In this document: piece after piece, positions 56,495-64,000 of the stretch
How positions within the stretch are numbered: the first letter of the stretch is position 1
Layout: each line of letters starts with the position of its first letter
NCBI GenBank assembly: GCA_963815785.1
Contig: CAWFHZ010000008.1
Coordinates: forward strand, 124,001 to 188,000
DNA: 64,000 bases
Source: DATFVA01 sp963815785
GTDB taxonomy: Bacteria; Bacteroidota; Ignavibacteria; Ignavibacteriales; Ignavibacteriaceae
Reading direction: 5' to 3'
Position numbers and translations under genes: made by a program
Notes under the pieces: generated by a model
Databases searched by the model: none
What the model was told of the DNA's origin: nothing
Seen by the model: only the letters and a program-made list of their open reading frames with translations

Positions 56495-57751
56495 TTAATT
56501 CCTTCTGATTGTTTGAATAGCTTTTAACACTGAACCTGTTGCTTCCTGCACAGTTGAAGCAACATCTTTTGGTTTAGTGATTACACCGCATCCGGTCATT
56601 CCATTGCCATTTAGTTTCAAGAATCCATTTTCATCAATCAAAGATTTATCAACAGGTAAATTATTTGTATTGGGTTTCATTCCTGTAGCCAGCACAACTA
56701 GTTCAACCTGGTTTTGCATCAGTTTACCGGTGAGAGAATCTTCGGCTTCAATAATTAAATTGCCGGTTGAATCATCGCGAAACACCTTTGCAACTTTACC
56801 CCTGTGAAAATGAATTTTATCATCTTTTTGTACTGTGGTATAAAAATCTTCAAGCAATCCGTTCGATCTTACATCAATGTAATGGACATGAATTTCAGTA
56901 TCCGGGTACTGATCCCTGATATACCTGGTTTGTTTCAGAGAAGCCATACAGCATACCGAAGAGCAATACTCAAGATGATTTTCATCTCTCGAACCAGCAC
57001 ACTGGACAAAAGCAACGCTATTAATTTTTTCATTTGTCGATGGTCTGAGAATCTGTCCTTTTGTAGGTCCGTCTGCTGCAGAAAGTCTTTCCATCATTAA
57101 ATTTGTTATCACATCGGGATATTTGCCAAAACCCAGCAGATCCAGATTTGCCGCGTTGTACGGTTCCCAGCCTGTTGCCCAGATAACGGAGTCAACTTCT
57201 ACAGAAATAAGATTTTCCTTCTCATTCAGATCAATTGCTTTGTATTTGCAAACATCAACGCATTCGTTGCAGCTATCACCCAGACAGGTTGATTTGTCAA
57301 TAATATATTTTTGTGGATAAGCATTTTCGTAAGGGATGTATATGGAAGTATTTTCATCCATATTATAATTAAAATCATTTTTGCGGAGCTGTGGACAGGC
57401 ATTTGCACAGTCTCCACAGGCGGTACATTGATTGTTAACATATCTTGGATTCTGCTTTAAAGTTGCGTTATATTTTCCATCAGTTTTTAGTACTCCGGTA
57501 ACGTCCGTAAGTGTAAAAAGTTTTATTAAGGGATTGGTTCGCAGCCGCCTGATATTGATTTCAAGCCCGCAGGAAGGGGGACACAATTTTGGAAAATATT
57601 TATTGAACTGAGCTACCTTACCACCGATATATGAATTCTTTTCAACCAGAATTACGCTCAATCCCGTTTCTGCAGCTTCAACAGCAGCAGTAATTCCAGC
57701 AATACCTGCACCAACAATTAAAACGTTAGATGAAATTGAATTTTCAGACAT
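56495..57751 (-). CDS. qmoA: QmoA, HdrA-like flavoprotein
   Basis: The 418-residue protein has an N-terminal FAD loop (VLIVGAGIAGITAAVEAAETG near residue 9), an HdrA-type CPPSCGLEINIRRLR element near residue 57, iron-sulfur motifs CTACGDCANACP near residue 108 and C-x4-C-x2-C-x3-C near residue 160, and a second flavin-domain block CAGSRDENHLEYCSSVCC near residue 260. The order matches QmoA/HdrA-type subunits. It precedes qmoB directly and follows a cytidylate-kinase-like gene. Confidence 0.93.
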   Translation of the reverse strand: MSENSISSNVLIVGAGIAGITAAVEAAETGLSVILVEKNSYIGGKVAQFNKYFPKLCPPSCGLEINIRRLRTNPLIKLFTLTDVTGVLKTDGKYNATLKQNPRYVNNQCTACGDCANACPQLRKNDFNYNMDENTSIYIPYENAYPQKYIIDKSTCLGDSCNECVDVCKYKAIDLNEKENLISVEVDSVIWATGWEPYNAANLDLLGFGKYPDVITNLMMERLSAADGPTKGQILRPSTNEKINSVAFVQCAGSRDENHLEYCSSVCCMASLKQTRYIRDQYPDTEIHVHYIDVRSNGLLEDFYTTVQKDDKIHFHRGKVAKVFRDDSTGNLIIEAEDSLTGKLMQNQVELVVLATGMKPNTNNLPVDKSLIDENGFLKLNGNGMTGCGVITKPKDVASTVQEATGSVLKAIQTIRRN

Positions 57752-57767
57752 ATTATTATCCCGTTTA

Positions 57768-58598
57768 TTATTCGTAATAACCTATAATTGATTTAATAAC
57801 CTCTATGTTTTTTACGCCTTCAACTTTTGATAAGACATTAGTAATATCATTTTCCCACATTCTTGATCCGACTTTGGGAGTACTTCCTCTAATTATTAAT
57901 GAACCTGATTCGGCATCTGCTTCTATTTCCAACTCGCTGCCCCTGGTTCTTGGTGACTGCTGCAGATATACTTTTGCTTTTGATGCCAGATGAAGATTTT
58001 TGAGAACCTTCATGGTTTTGTTATTTGATCCGAATTCTTTTGCTGAAACAATATTTGAGATAAGGTTTGCTGCAAGATCGAAATTAATCTTCTCCAGGTT
58101 GCATACAATATCATAATGTGCGGGATCTTTCCAGTCAACTCCATATAAATAATGAGACCATTTTTCCCTTCGTTCATCAATAAGGTGAATGTATGATAAA
58201 ACTTCCTCTCTTGTTTTACCGCCTTCTTTCATTAAAGTTTTAATTCTAAATTCTGCAGGAGCAGTGAGCAGTACGCGAAGTACAAAAGGAATTTCCCCTA
58301 AAAGAAACTGGGCAAGATGACCATGATAAATAATGCTTCCTTTCAAAGTAAAATCCAGCAGTGCGGTTTGAAAACAAGCTAAGTAATGTTTGCGTCTGTC
58401 GCCTAATTTATCCCAGATAGTGGGAGATTTTTCGATGAAAGACAGATCACCCAATCCTGTCTCTTTTATCCCATATTTTTCTGCGGCATTAATTACATCT
58501 TCTCTTGTAACAACAGGGCAATTAAGTTTTTCCTTTAATTTCTGTGCGATCATTTCAGTTGCATTCAAAGAACCTCTGGAAATTGTTATTATATTCAT
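57768..58598 (-). CDS. Cytidylate-kinase-like protein with C-terminal BON-like region
   Basis: The 276-residue protein has an N-terminal half (about residues 1-185) that follows the cytidylate-kinase-like family: ITISRG start, TREDVINAAE near residue 35, and GSIIYHGHLAQFLLG near residue 92 followed by a RVLLTAP strand. The P-loop is degenerate (SRGSLNATEMIA instead of a GxxGxGK form), so ordinary nucleotide kinase activity is doubtful. The C-terminal ~75 residues (KAKVYLQQ, GSLIIRGSTPKVGS, VEGVKNIEV) resemble a BON-type fold. It lies between hemA and qmoA, in a run dedicated to sulfur respiration. The function is unknown. Confidence 0.75.
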   Translation of the reverse strand: MNIITISRGSLNATEMIAQKLKEKLNCPVVTREDVINAAEKYGIKETGLGDLSFIEKSPTIWDKLGDRRKHYLACFQTALLDFTLKGSIIYHGHLAQFLLGEIPFVLRVLLTAPAEFRIKTLMKEGGKTREEVLSYIHLIDERREKWSHYLYGVDWKDPAHYDIVCNLEKINFDLAANLISNIVSAKEFGSNNKTMKVLKNLHLASKAKVYLQQSPRTRGSELEIEADAESGSLIIRGSTPKVGSRMWENDITNVLSKVEGVKNIEVIKSIIGYYE

Positions 58599-58617
58599 AA
58601 GCCCTCCGGGCAGAGTA

Positions 58618-59838
58618 TCATTCTTTATTGATTAAATTATTTTCCTGATTCATTTTTAATGATTGCGTGATTACTGTTTTCATTCGGTGAATTAGAGAAT
58701 GTGAAAACTTATCCAGTTGATCGAACTCTTCTTCGGTGATTCGCAGTTTTTGTTCATTTAATAATTGAAGACGGATTGTTTCAATTTTTTCTTCGAGAAA
58801 ACTTATAGTTTCATCTTTTTGAGCTTCATTCCATGCCCCGAATATTTCAACTTCATCGGAAATAATTTTTTCTGCTTCAGGCATATCCAGAGCTATTTCC
58901 TCTTCCTCATCGTCAAGATATTTTTTTAACCCTTCCATATCTATAATTTCAATTCCGGTTCTTATTCCTCTAGAATCAATATCACGCGGAACTGCCATAT
59001 CAATTAATAATGTCGGAAGTTTCATCCTGTTGTAAATTTGATTTATCAAAGCAGAATTGATGATAAAACCGGGAGCTCCTGTAGAGCTTAGTACGCATTT
59101 AGAATTGACCATTGCATCTTCCAGGAAATCAAGACTGAATGCATGTCCTTTGTATTTTTCGGCTAATTCTTCCGCTTTATAAAAAGTTCTGTTAACAAAA
59201 ATGAGGTGATTAAATCCTTCATCTGATAGTCGTTCGGCTATGATTTTTGTATTCTGATTAACTCCGACGATTGTTATAATATCTTTTCGATCCAACTTTT
59301 TCTTGATTATGTTGAATGCTATACCACTTACTGAATGTTTGCCATTCCCGATTTTGGTTTCTGAACGAACTGCTTTACCTGTTCGGAAAGCGGCGTGAAA
59401 TAGTTTATGCAGAATTTTATCCGCAGTTTTCTCTGAACAAGCAATGCTGTAAGAATCTTTAATTTGTCCCTGGATTTGATATTCCCCGGTAACCATAGAA
59501 TCTAATCCGGTGATTACTTTAAAGAGATGCCGGGCAACATCAATTCCTTTATGCACATAAAAAAGTTCTTTTTTTATTGGAGCTTTTAAAATATTTTTTT
59601 TGCAATAGAAATCAGTAATAATTTGATAGGGATCTGTTCCTTTTATTACAGTTAAATAAAATTCAAGACGATTGCAGGTTGAAATGATTACAATTCCTTC
59701 AACCTCATGTAAAGATTTCAGGTAGTTTACAGCCTCAGGAATCTTTTTCCGATTAATTTGAAATATCTCTCTTTCAGAGATATCGGAAGTTTTATGACTT
59801 ATTCCGATAACAACCAGATTAAGTTCTTCGGAATTCAT
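58618..59838 (-). CDS. hemA: Glutamyl-tRNA reductase
   Basis: The 406-residue protein has the catalytic Cys in ISTCNRLEF near residue 54, FKVITGLDSMVTGEYQIQGQIK near residue 107, an NADPH-domain start TIVGVNQNTKI near residue 190 and a C-terminal dimerisation helix region. It makes glutamate-1-semialdehyde, the first committed step of tetrapyrrole synthesis, and so supplies siroheme and heme for Dsr, Qmo and DsrJ. Its start overlaps the rhodanese-fusion stop by 4 bases. A hemA inside the sulfur operon may be a dedicated copy, or the only one. Confidence 0.93.
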   Translation of the reverse strand: MNSEELNLVVIGISHKTSDISEREIFQINRKKIPEAVNYLKSLHEVEGIVIISTCNRLEFYLTVIKGTDPYQIITDFYCKKNILKAPIKKELFYVHKGIDVARHLFKVITGLDSMVTGEYQIQGQIKDSYSIACSEKTADKILHKLFHAAFRTGKAVRSETKIGNGKHSVSGIAFNIIKKKLDRKDIITIVGVNQNTKIIAERLSDEGFNHLIFVNRTFYKAEELAEKYKGHAFSLDFLEDAMVNSKCVLSSTGAPGFIINSALINQIYNRMKLPTLLIDMAVPRDIDSRGIRTGIEIIDMEGLKKYLDDEEEEIALDMPEAEKIISDEVEIFGAWNEAQKDETISFLEEKIETIRLQLLNEQKLRITEEEFDQLDKFSHSLIHRMKTVITQSLKMNQENNLINKE

Positions 59839-61531
59839 AATAATATTTCCTCGAATTTTGGAAGCTTTTTCAGTTCACCGAATAATAAACTGCCGCCTCC
59901 AAGGTAAGCCACATTCTTAAAACCGTGATTCGAAAACAATCTGGTAGCTTCATAAGACCTTGATCCTTTTGTACAAACAAATATTATCTCCTGGTCTAAA
60001 TCGAAATCATTTATTCTTGAGCGGATACCGGAAAAAGGTATGTTAATTGAATTTTCCGGAAATGGCTTTGATTCAGCTTCATTTTTCTCTCTTACATCTA
60101 TGAATATTCCGTTAAAGGATGAAAGCAAACGCGGACTGAAATTAATTATTCCATCTTTTTCCTGGTTTATAGCAATGTATCCAAGATAATTTAACGGCGA
60201 AAAAGGGGAGGAGAGTGCAGGAATAAATGCATGTTCAAGACAAAGCAATGAATAAATTGTTTTTCTATCCTTTAATAATTCTGTGAACGGATCGATATAC
60301 CGTATGACTTCTCCTTCACCAATTAATTGCAAGCCAAGTAATTTTAAACCCGGTTTGGCATAGACCAGTTTTCCGACAATATTCTTTACTTCAGGATGAT
60401 ATTCAGCTCTGTCAGACCAAATTCCGAGTACACTACCGGTAGAATATCCTAACTCCGCAGCATTCTTTTCAGTAAGTCCTGCTGAACAGATGACATTGTC
60501 AAATAACTTTAATGATATAGGTTCCGCACTCCCTTTGAATGATATTTTTCTACCATTGATTGAATCAGCTGCGGCTCTTCCCATTTTACCTGCAAGTGAA
60601 CCCGATGGAAAATAACCGGTTGAAGCTGTAATTAAATTTTTATCTCTACACAGTCTCCTGCAGCCCAGATATTAGGAATGTTGGTTCGCATCTTTTCATC
60701 AACATTTATCCCGCCGCAATCACCGATATTAATATTTATCTTCCTGGCAAGTTCAACCTCAGGTTGTACTCCAACTGAAATAAACACATGATCAGAAATA
60801 ATTTTTTGCCCGTTATCTAAAATGACAACCGGTAAACCGTTTATATCTGATTCTATTTGTTCTACTTTATTTGAAAGTAACTGTAGTATATTATCGGATT
60901 GAATAGAGTATTCAATGTGTTTAGAAATTTCGGGATCTAAATAACTGTTTAATAAAGAATTTTCTTTCTCAATAAGGATCGTTTCAACACCCCACAATGA
61001 AACTAATGCCTCAGCTGTTTCACAACCTGCTAAACCTGCCCCGATTATAACTGCTTTTTTTATTTTCCCACTCTGTAAAGCAGCTCTAATTTTTATTGAA
61101 TAGGAAGGAAGATAGACCGATGAAATCCGTTCCGATTCCGGATAAGTAAAAGTGGGTTTTATAGCTCGCGAACCAGTTGCAACAAGTAATGCATCATAAG
61201 TGAGTTTAATATTTTTGTTGCTATCCAAATCATGACAAAATATTTCCTGTTTAGAAGGATCAATCTCATATACTTCTGTCTTTGTAAGTACATTTATCCC
61301 TTCAAAATCCTTAAAGAAATTTTCATCCCTTAACACACCATAAGGAGTTTTTGAAAGTTGTGAGATATCGTTTAATTCGCCGGATATAAAGAAAGGAAGA
61401 CCACATTTACTTAGTGAAATGAATGGGGATTTTTCAATTATGGTTATCTGATAATTTGATGACAGCCTGCTTAATCTGGAGGCTGCTTTACAGCCGGCTG
61501 CCATTCCACCTATAATTATTACGTTATACAC
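59835..61531 (-). CDS. CoA-disulfide-reductase-like flavoprotein fused to rhodanese (one-base frameshift)
   Basis: Two frames encode one protein of about 565 residues. The first (60632-61531) has the FAD loop IIIGGMAAGCKAA, the redox Cys in SLSKCGLPFF near residue 43, an NAD loop IIGAGLAGCETAE near residue 168 and IWAAGDCVE near residue 290. The second (59835-60584) starts MGRAAADSING, the normal continuation, and ends in a rhodanese domain with FVCTKGSRSYEA. Adding one A to the A5 run at 60637-60641 gives CVEIKNLITASTGYFPSGS, bridging them. It should reduce CoA disulfide, persulfide or polysulfide with NAD(P)H and pass sulfane sulfur to the rhodanese Cys. It lies between dsrP and hemA. Confidence 0.9.
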
Positions 61532-61540
61532 TTTAACATA

Positions 61541-62698
61541 TTACGTTTCTAAGACTCTTCTCACCGAGAGAGTGATTTTATAAAAGATTGTGATCAGGAA
61601 AATTCCAACAGCCCAGATTGAAAGAGAGATTAATGCTTCGGGAACTGTCGGCCAGTATTGAACCACTTTGCCGAAAGGTGTGGGAATAAATCCCGTAATT
61701 ATCAAACCTAATCCTTTATCAATCCAGATTGATAAAAAAACCATTATACATGTAAATATTAAAATTTTGTTATTCTTGCGTAAGTTCGGTACAAGCAGAA
61801 AAACTAATGAAGCAATTGAAAGTACAGCCGATGTCCACATCCATGGAACTAATCTGGTTTTGCCATCAAGACCGAAATAAAGATATTGAAAATGGGAAAC
61901 GTGTTCAGGAATTGCACTGTATAAAGCAGTAAAAAATTCCATTAAGATGAAGAAAACATTTACGCACATTGCATAAGTGATTATCAGACCTAATTTTCTT
62001 ATTGCCTGCTCACCCGGATCAAACTTTGTCAACTTTTTTATTATCAGGCAGAAAATAACCAGTAATGCCGGTCCCGCTGAAAATGCAGATGCCAAAAATC
62101 TTGGTGCAAGAATGGCTGTTAACCAAAAAGGTCTTCCAGCTAAACCTGAAAGCAAAAATGCAGTAACAGTATGAATGCTGATAGCCCATGGAATTGAAAG
62201 AATGATAACAGGTCTTATCCATCTTGGAGGAGGTATGGATTTCAATTCTGAATTTAGTGTAACCCTTGTTATAATAACATTAATGATAAGATAACCACTG
62301 AGTGCTACTACATCCCAGAACATGAGGGAATGAAATGTCGGATACAGAAATATGTTTAGCAACCTGGAAGGTTGTCCTAAATCAACAAAGACAAAAAGAA
62401 TGCACATAATAACTGAAGCGATAGCAAGAAATTCTCCGAGGATTGTAATTTTTCCGAAAGCTTTATAATCGTGCAGATAATATGGAAGAACAACCATAAC
62501 CGCCGACGCTGCAACACCAACAATAAAAGTGAATTGTGCAATATAAAGTCCCCAGCTGATGTTCCTGCTCATCCCGGTTATTCCAAGGCCGTAACTTAAT
62601 TGATGCATATAAAAATAAAAGCCCGCAAGAATTATTATGGCAAGGAAGAAAATCCAGCTCCAATATTTTTTATTTCCTTTTAGTGCATACTCTAACAT
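61541..62698 (-). CDS. dsrP: DsrP, NrfD-type integral membrane subunit
   Basis: The 385-residue protein has about ten helices. NrfD/PsrC features are visible: GMSRNISWGLYIAQFTF near residue 41, LGQPSRLLNIFLYPTFHSLMFWD near residue 108 and GRPFWLTAILAPRFLASAFSAG near residue 190. It is the quinone-facing subunit of the DsrMKJOP complex, which links the menaquinone pool to the DsrC trisulfide/thiol pair. dsrO lies 8 bases upstream. Confidence 0.93.
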   Translation of the reverse strand: MLEYALKGNKKYWSWIFFLAIIILAGFYFYMHQLSYGLGITGMSRNISWGLYIAQFTFIVGVAASAVMVVLPYYLHDYKAFGKITILGEFLAIASVIMCILFVFVDLGQPSRLLNIFLYPTFHSLMFWDVVALSGYLIINVIITRVTLNSELKSIPPPRWIRPVIILSIPWAISIHTVTAFLLSGLAGRPFWLTAILAPRFLASAFSAGPALLVIFCLIIKKLTKFDPGEQAIRKLGLIITYAMCVNVFFILMEFFTALYSAIPEHVSHFQYLYFGLDGKTRLVPWMWTSAVLSIASLVFLLVPNLRKNNKILIFTCIMVFLSIWIDKGLGLIITGFIPTPFGKVVQYWPTVPEALISLSIWAVGIFLITIFYKITLSVRRVLET

Positions 62699-62706
62699 TT
62701 TTAAAC

Positions 62707-63510
62707 CTATACGAGATAATAAATTTCAGGATTAGTACCCAGACCGGGTTTTCTCCGTATTGAAAACTTTTCTTTTAATAATTGTCTTACTTCAGATTTT
62801 GGATCATTCAGATTTCCGAACACCAGCGCTTTTTCCGAACAAGCTTCAACGCAGGCAGGCGGAAGTCCTTCTGCTAATCTTTCATCACAAAACTGGCATT
62901 TCTCAACTACTCCTTTTGTACGTGTTGGAAACTCTGCATTTATATCTTTAATGAAAGGTCGGGGATCTCTCCAGTTAAAACTTCTTGAACCGTACGGACA
63001 TGCAGCCATACAGTATCTGCAACCGATGCACCTGTGCCAGTCCATCATCACTATTCCATCTTCACGTTTCCATGTTGCCTGGGTGGGACAAACATTTACG
63101 CACGGCGGGTTATCGCAATTATTACAGAAAACAGGAACCATTTTATCATTATATTTTTCCGTCATATAAAAATTTTCCTGATCAACAAAAGTATTCTCAT
63201 AAGGTTCTTTCCAGATCCATTTTATTTCATCCTTTGATTCATGAAAATCGGGAATGTTATGTATTTTGTTGCAGGCATCAATACATTTTGTACATCCTTT
63301 TTCTGATAAGCATTTACGCAGATCCACAACCATCGCGAGTCGTTCCTGCTGAATAGTTTTAGAGGTCGTCTTTTTAACAGGAAAATCATCAGTTGAAGTT
63401 ATCAGATCGACGGCTTTACTTTGTGCACGGAGGTTTAATAAACTATCGGATGCTATTCCGATTGCTGTTATCCCTGCAATTTTCAGAAATTTTCTCCGAT
63501 CACTTTTCAT
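62707..63510 (-). CDS. dsrO: DsrO, periplasmic iron-sulfur subunit
   Basis: The 267-residue protein starts with a twin-arginine signal (SDRRKFLKIAG) and carries four ferredoxin-like cysteine sets: CLSEKGCTKCIDAC near residue 68, CNNCDNPPCVNVCP near residue 128, CIGCRYCMAACP near residue 161, and a CQFC...C...C set near residue 203. This is the HybA/NrfC-like DsrO pattern. It transfers electrons between DsrJ and DsrP on the periplasmic side. Its start overlaps dsrJ by 4 bases. Confidence 0.94.
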   Translation of the reverse strand: MKSDRRKFLKIAGITAIGIASDSLLNLRAQSKAVDLITSTDDFPVKKTTSKTIQQERLAMVVDLRKCLSEKGCTKCIDACNKIHNIPDFHESKDEIKWIWKEPYENTFVDQENFYMTEKYNDKMVPVFCNNCDNPPCVNVCPTQATWKREDGIVMMDWHRCIGCRYCMAACPYGSRSFNWRDPRPFIKDINAEFPTRTKGVVEKCQFCDERLAEGLPPACVEACSEKALVFGNLNDPKSEVRQLLKEKFSIRRKPGLGTNPEIYYLV

Positions 63511-63905
63511 GATTGCTTCTCCAATTTTTTTGGTTCATTATGGCAATCCCAGCAATAAGCAGAAACACCTACATAATTATGACATTGATCGCAGAATTTT
63601 GATTTATCAGAATGACAGTTTAAGCAGGTATTTGTAAGGCTCATTTTGTAGTGCTTACCGTCAGCGGCGGTGAAATTTCTGTCACCCTCTCTTACTACTT
63701 TGTATCTCCACTCATTTAAGAGAACCATGTGATTAGTAATCATATATTCGGTACTTTCAACACATTCCTTCTGATTGGTTTTATCGGGCAATACCAGGTT
63801 CGGTTTTTCGAGTGCCTTACTACTTGAAAGGTTATACCATATTGGTGAAGTAAATAATCCGATAAATAGAATTAATCCTGTAATAATTTTTCCTGCATCA
63901 TACAT
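63507..63905 (-). CDS. dsrJ: DsrJ, triheme cytochrome c
   Basis: The 132-residue protein has an uncleaved-looking N-terminal helix (about residues 6-24) and three CxxCH heme sites near the C-terminus (CLNCH, CDQCH, CWDCH, about residues 95-122), as in DsrJ. An extra Cys near residue 48 (KECVES) could be the unusual axial ligand known for DsrJ. It overlaps dsrO and follows dsrK, so the run is dsrK-J-O-P. Confidence 0.93.
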   Translation of the reverse strand: MYDAGKIITGLILFIGLFTSPIWYNLSSSKALEKPNLVLPDKTNQKECVESTEYMITNHMVLLNEWRYKVVREGDRNFTAADGKHYKMSLTNTCLNCHSDKSKFCDQCHNYVGVSAYCWDCHNEPKKLEKQS

Positions 63906-63938
63906 TGTTGCTCCTTAAAACATCAATCTATTAAAATT

Positions 63939-64000
63939 TTATTCGGCTGATAAAGGGTCTCCACGAAGATCCGTTTCTCTTTTCTTTTCACCTTTCATGA
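63939..64000 (-). CDS. dsrK: C-terminal end of DsrK (partial)
   Basis: The last 20 codons of a minus-strand gene run off the window edge, ending MKGEKKRETDLRGDPLSAE. The place directly before dsrJ, 33 bases away, is that of dsrK (HdrD-like catalytic subunit) in dsrMKJOP operons. The short tail itself carries no diagnostic motif, so the call rests mainly on position. Confidence 0.6.
   Translation of the reverse strand, partial: MKGEKKRETDLRGDPLSAE

Overview
The window is about 64 kb of AT-rich bacterial chromosome. It most likely comes from an Ignavibacteria/Ignavibacteriota-type organism (Bacteroidota-Chlorobi group). The support is a type IX secretion (T9SS) C-terminal sorting domain of the typical FNPxTxIxY form, Gram-negative envelope features (lipoproteins, an outer-membrane barrel), low GC, and frequent clear GGAG ribosome binding sites. 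I see no phage, IS element, integrase or CRISPR array.

Layout. (1) 0.1-3.2 kb: an overlapping radical SAM / membrane protein / GT2 glycosyltransferase cluster. (2) 3.4-12.9 kb: unlinked genes, including a secreted DUF6600-like protein, malic enzyme MaeB, an OB-fold lipoprotein, a PEBP protein, a CBS protein and a secreted GH31 glucosidase. (3) 13.0-25.2 kb, minus strand: a poly-gamma-glutamate locus (pgsB, pgsC, pgsW) followed by a duplicated-domain periplasmic protein, an outer-membrane barrel, an LVIVD-repeat lipoprotein, an acyltransferase and a repeat lipoprotein. A 1250-residue C25 (gingipain-like) peptidase lies upstream of it. (4) 25.5-32.8 kb: tRNA-Ser(GCT), gcdH, guaB, a glycosyltransferase, purD and a half-length DnaE. 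(5) 32.8-64 kb: a sulfur-metabolism island.

The sulfur island opens with a MauE/DoxX-like protein and a rhodanese. It continues with siroheme genes (sirC-type, cobA-hemD) that enclose a small helical sensor-like membrane protein, and then three tandem TauE/SafE transporters with a small membrane protein. Next come a heme-motif histidine-kinase-like protein lacking the phospho-accepting His, a receiver protein, and a PEP-synthase-like phosphotransferase that lacks the PEP-binding barrel. From the other end, on the minus strand, it runs dsrK(partial)-dsrJ-dsrO-dsrP, a CoA-disulfide-reductase/rhodanese fusion, hemA, a cytidylate-kinase-like protein, qmoA, qmoB, sat, aprB, aprA, hppA, a small zinc-ribbon protein, a YkgJ protein and qmoC. 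Together these encode sulfate activation, APS reduction, quinone-linked electron supply (Qmo, DsrMKJOP), pyrophosphate energy recovery and siroheme supply. The content favours dissimilatory sulfate/sulfite reduction. dsrAB and dsrC are outside the window, and green sulfur bacteria use sat-apr-qmo oxidatively, so the direction cannot be proved here.

At least six genes are interrupted by an apparent single-base indel, five in A/T runs of three to six bases (13426, 25177, 29928, 47075, 60637) and one in an AA dinucleotide (16281). In each case one added or removed base restores a continuous family-like protein. This looks like residual assembly indel error rather than gene decay, so I annotate the restored spans where the evidence is strong.
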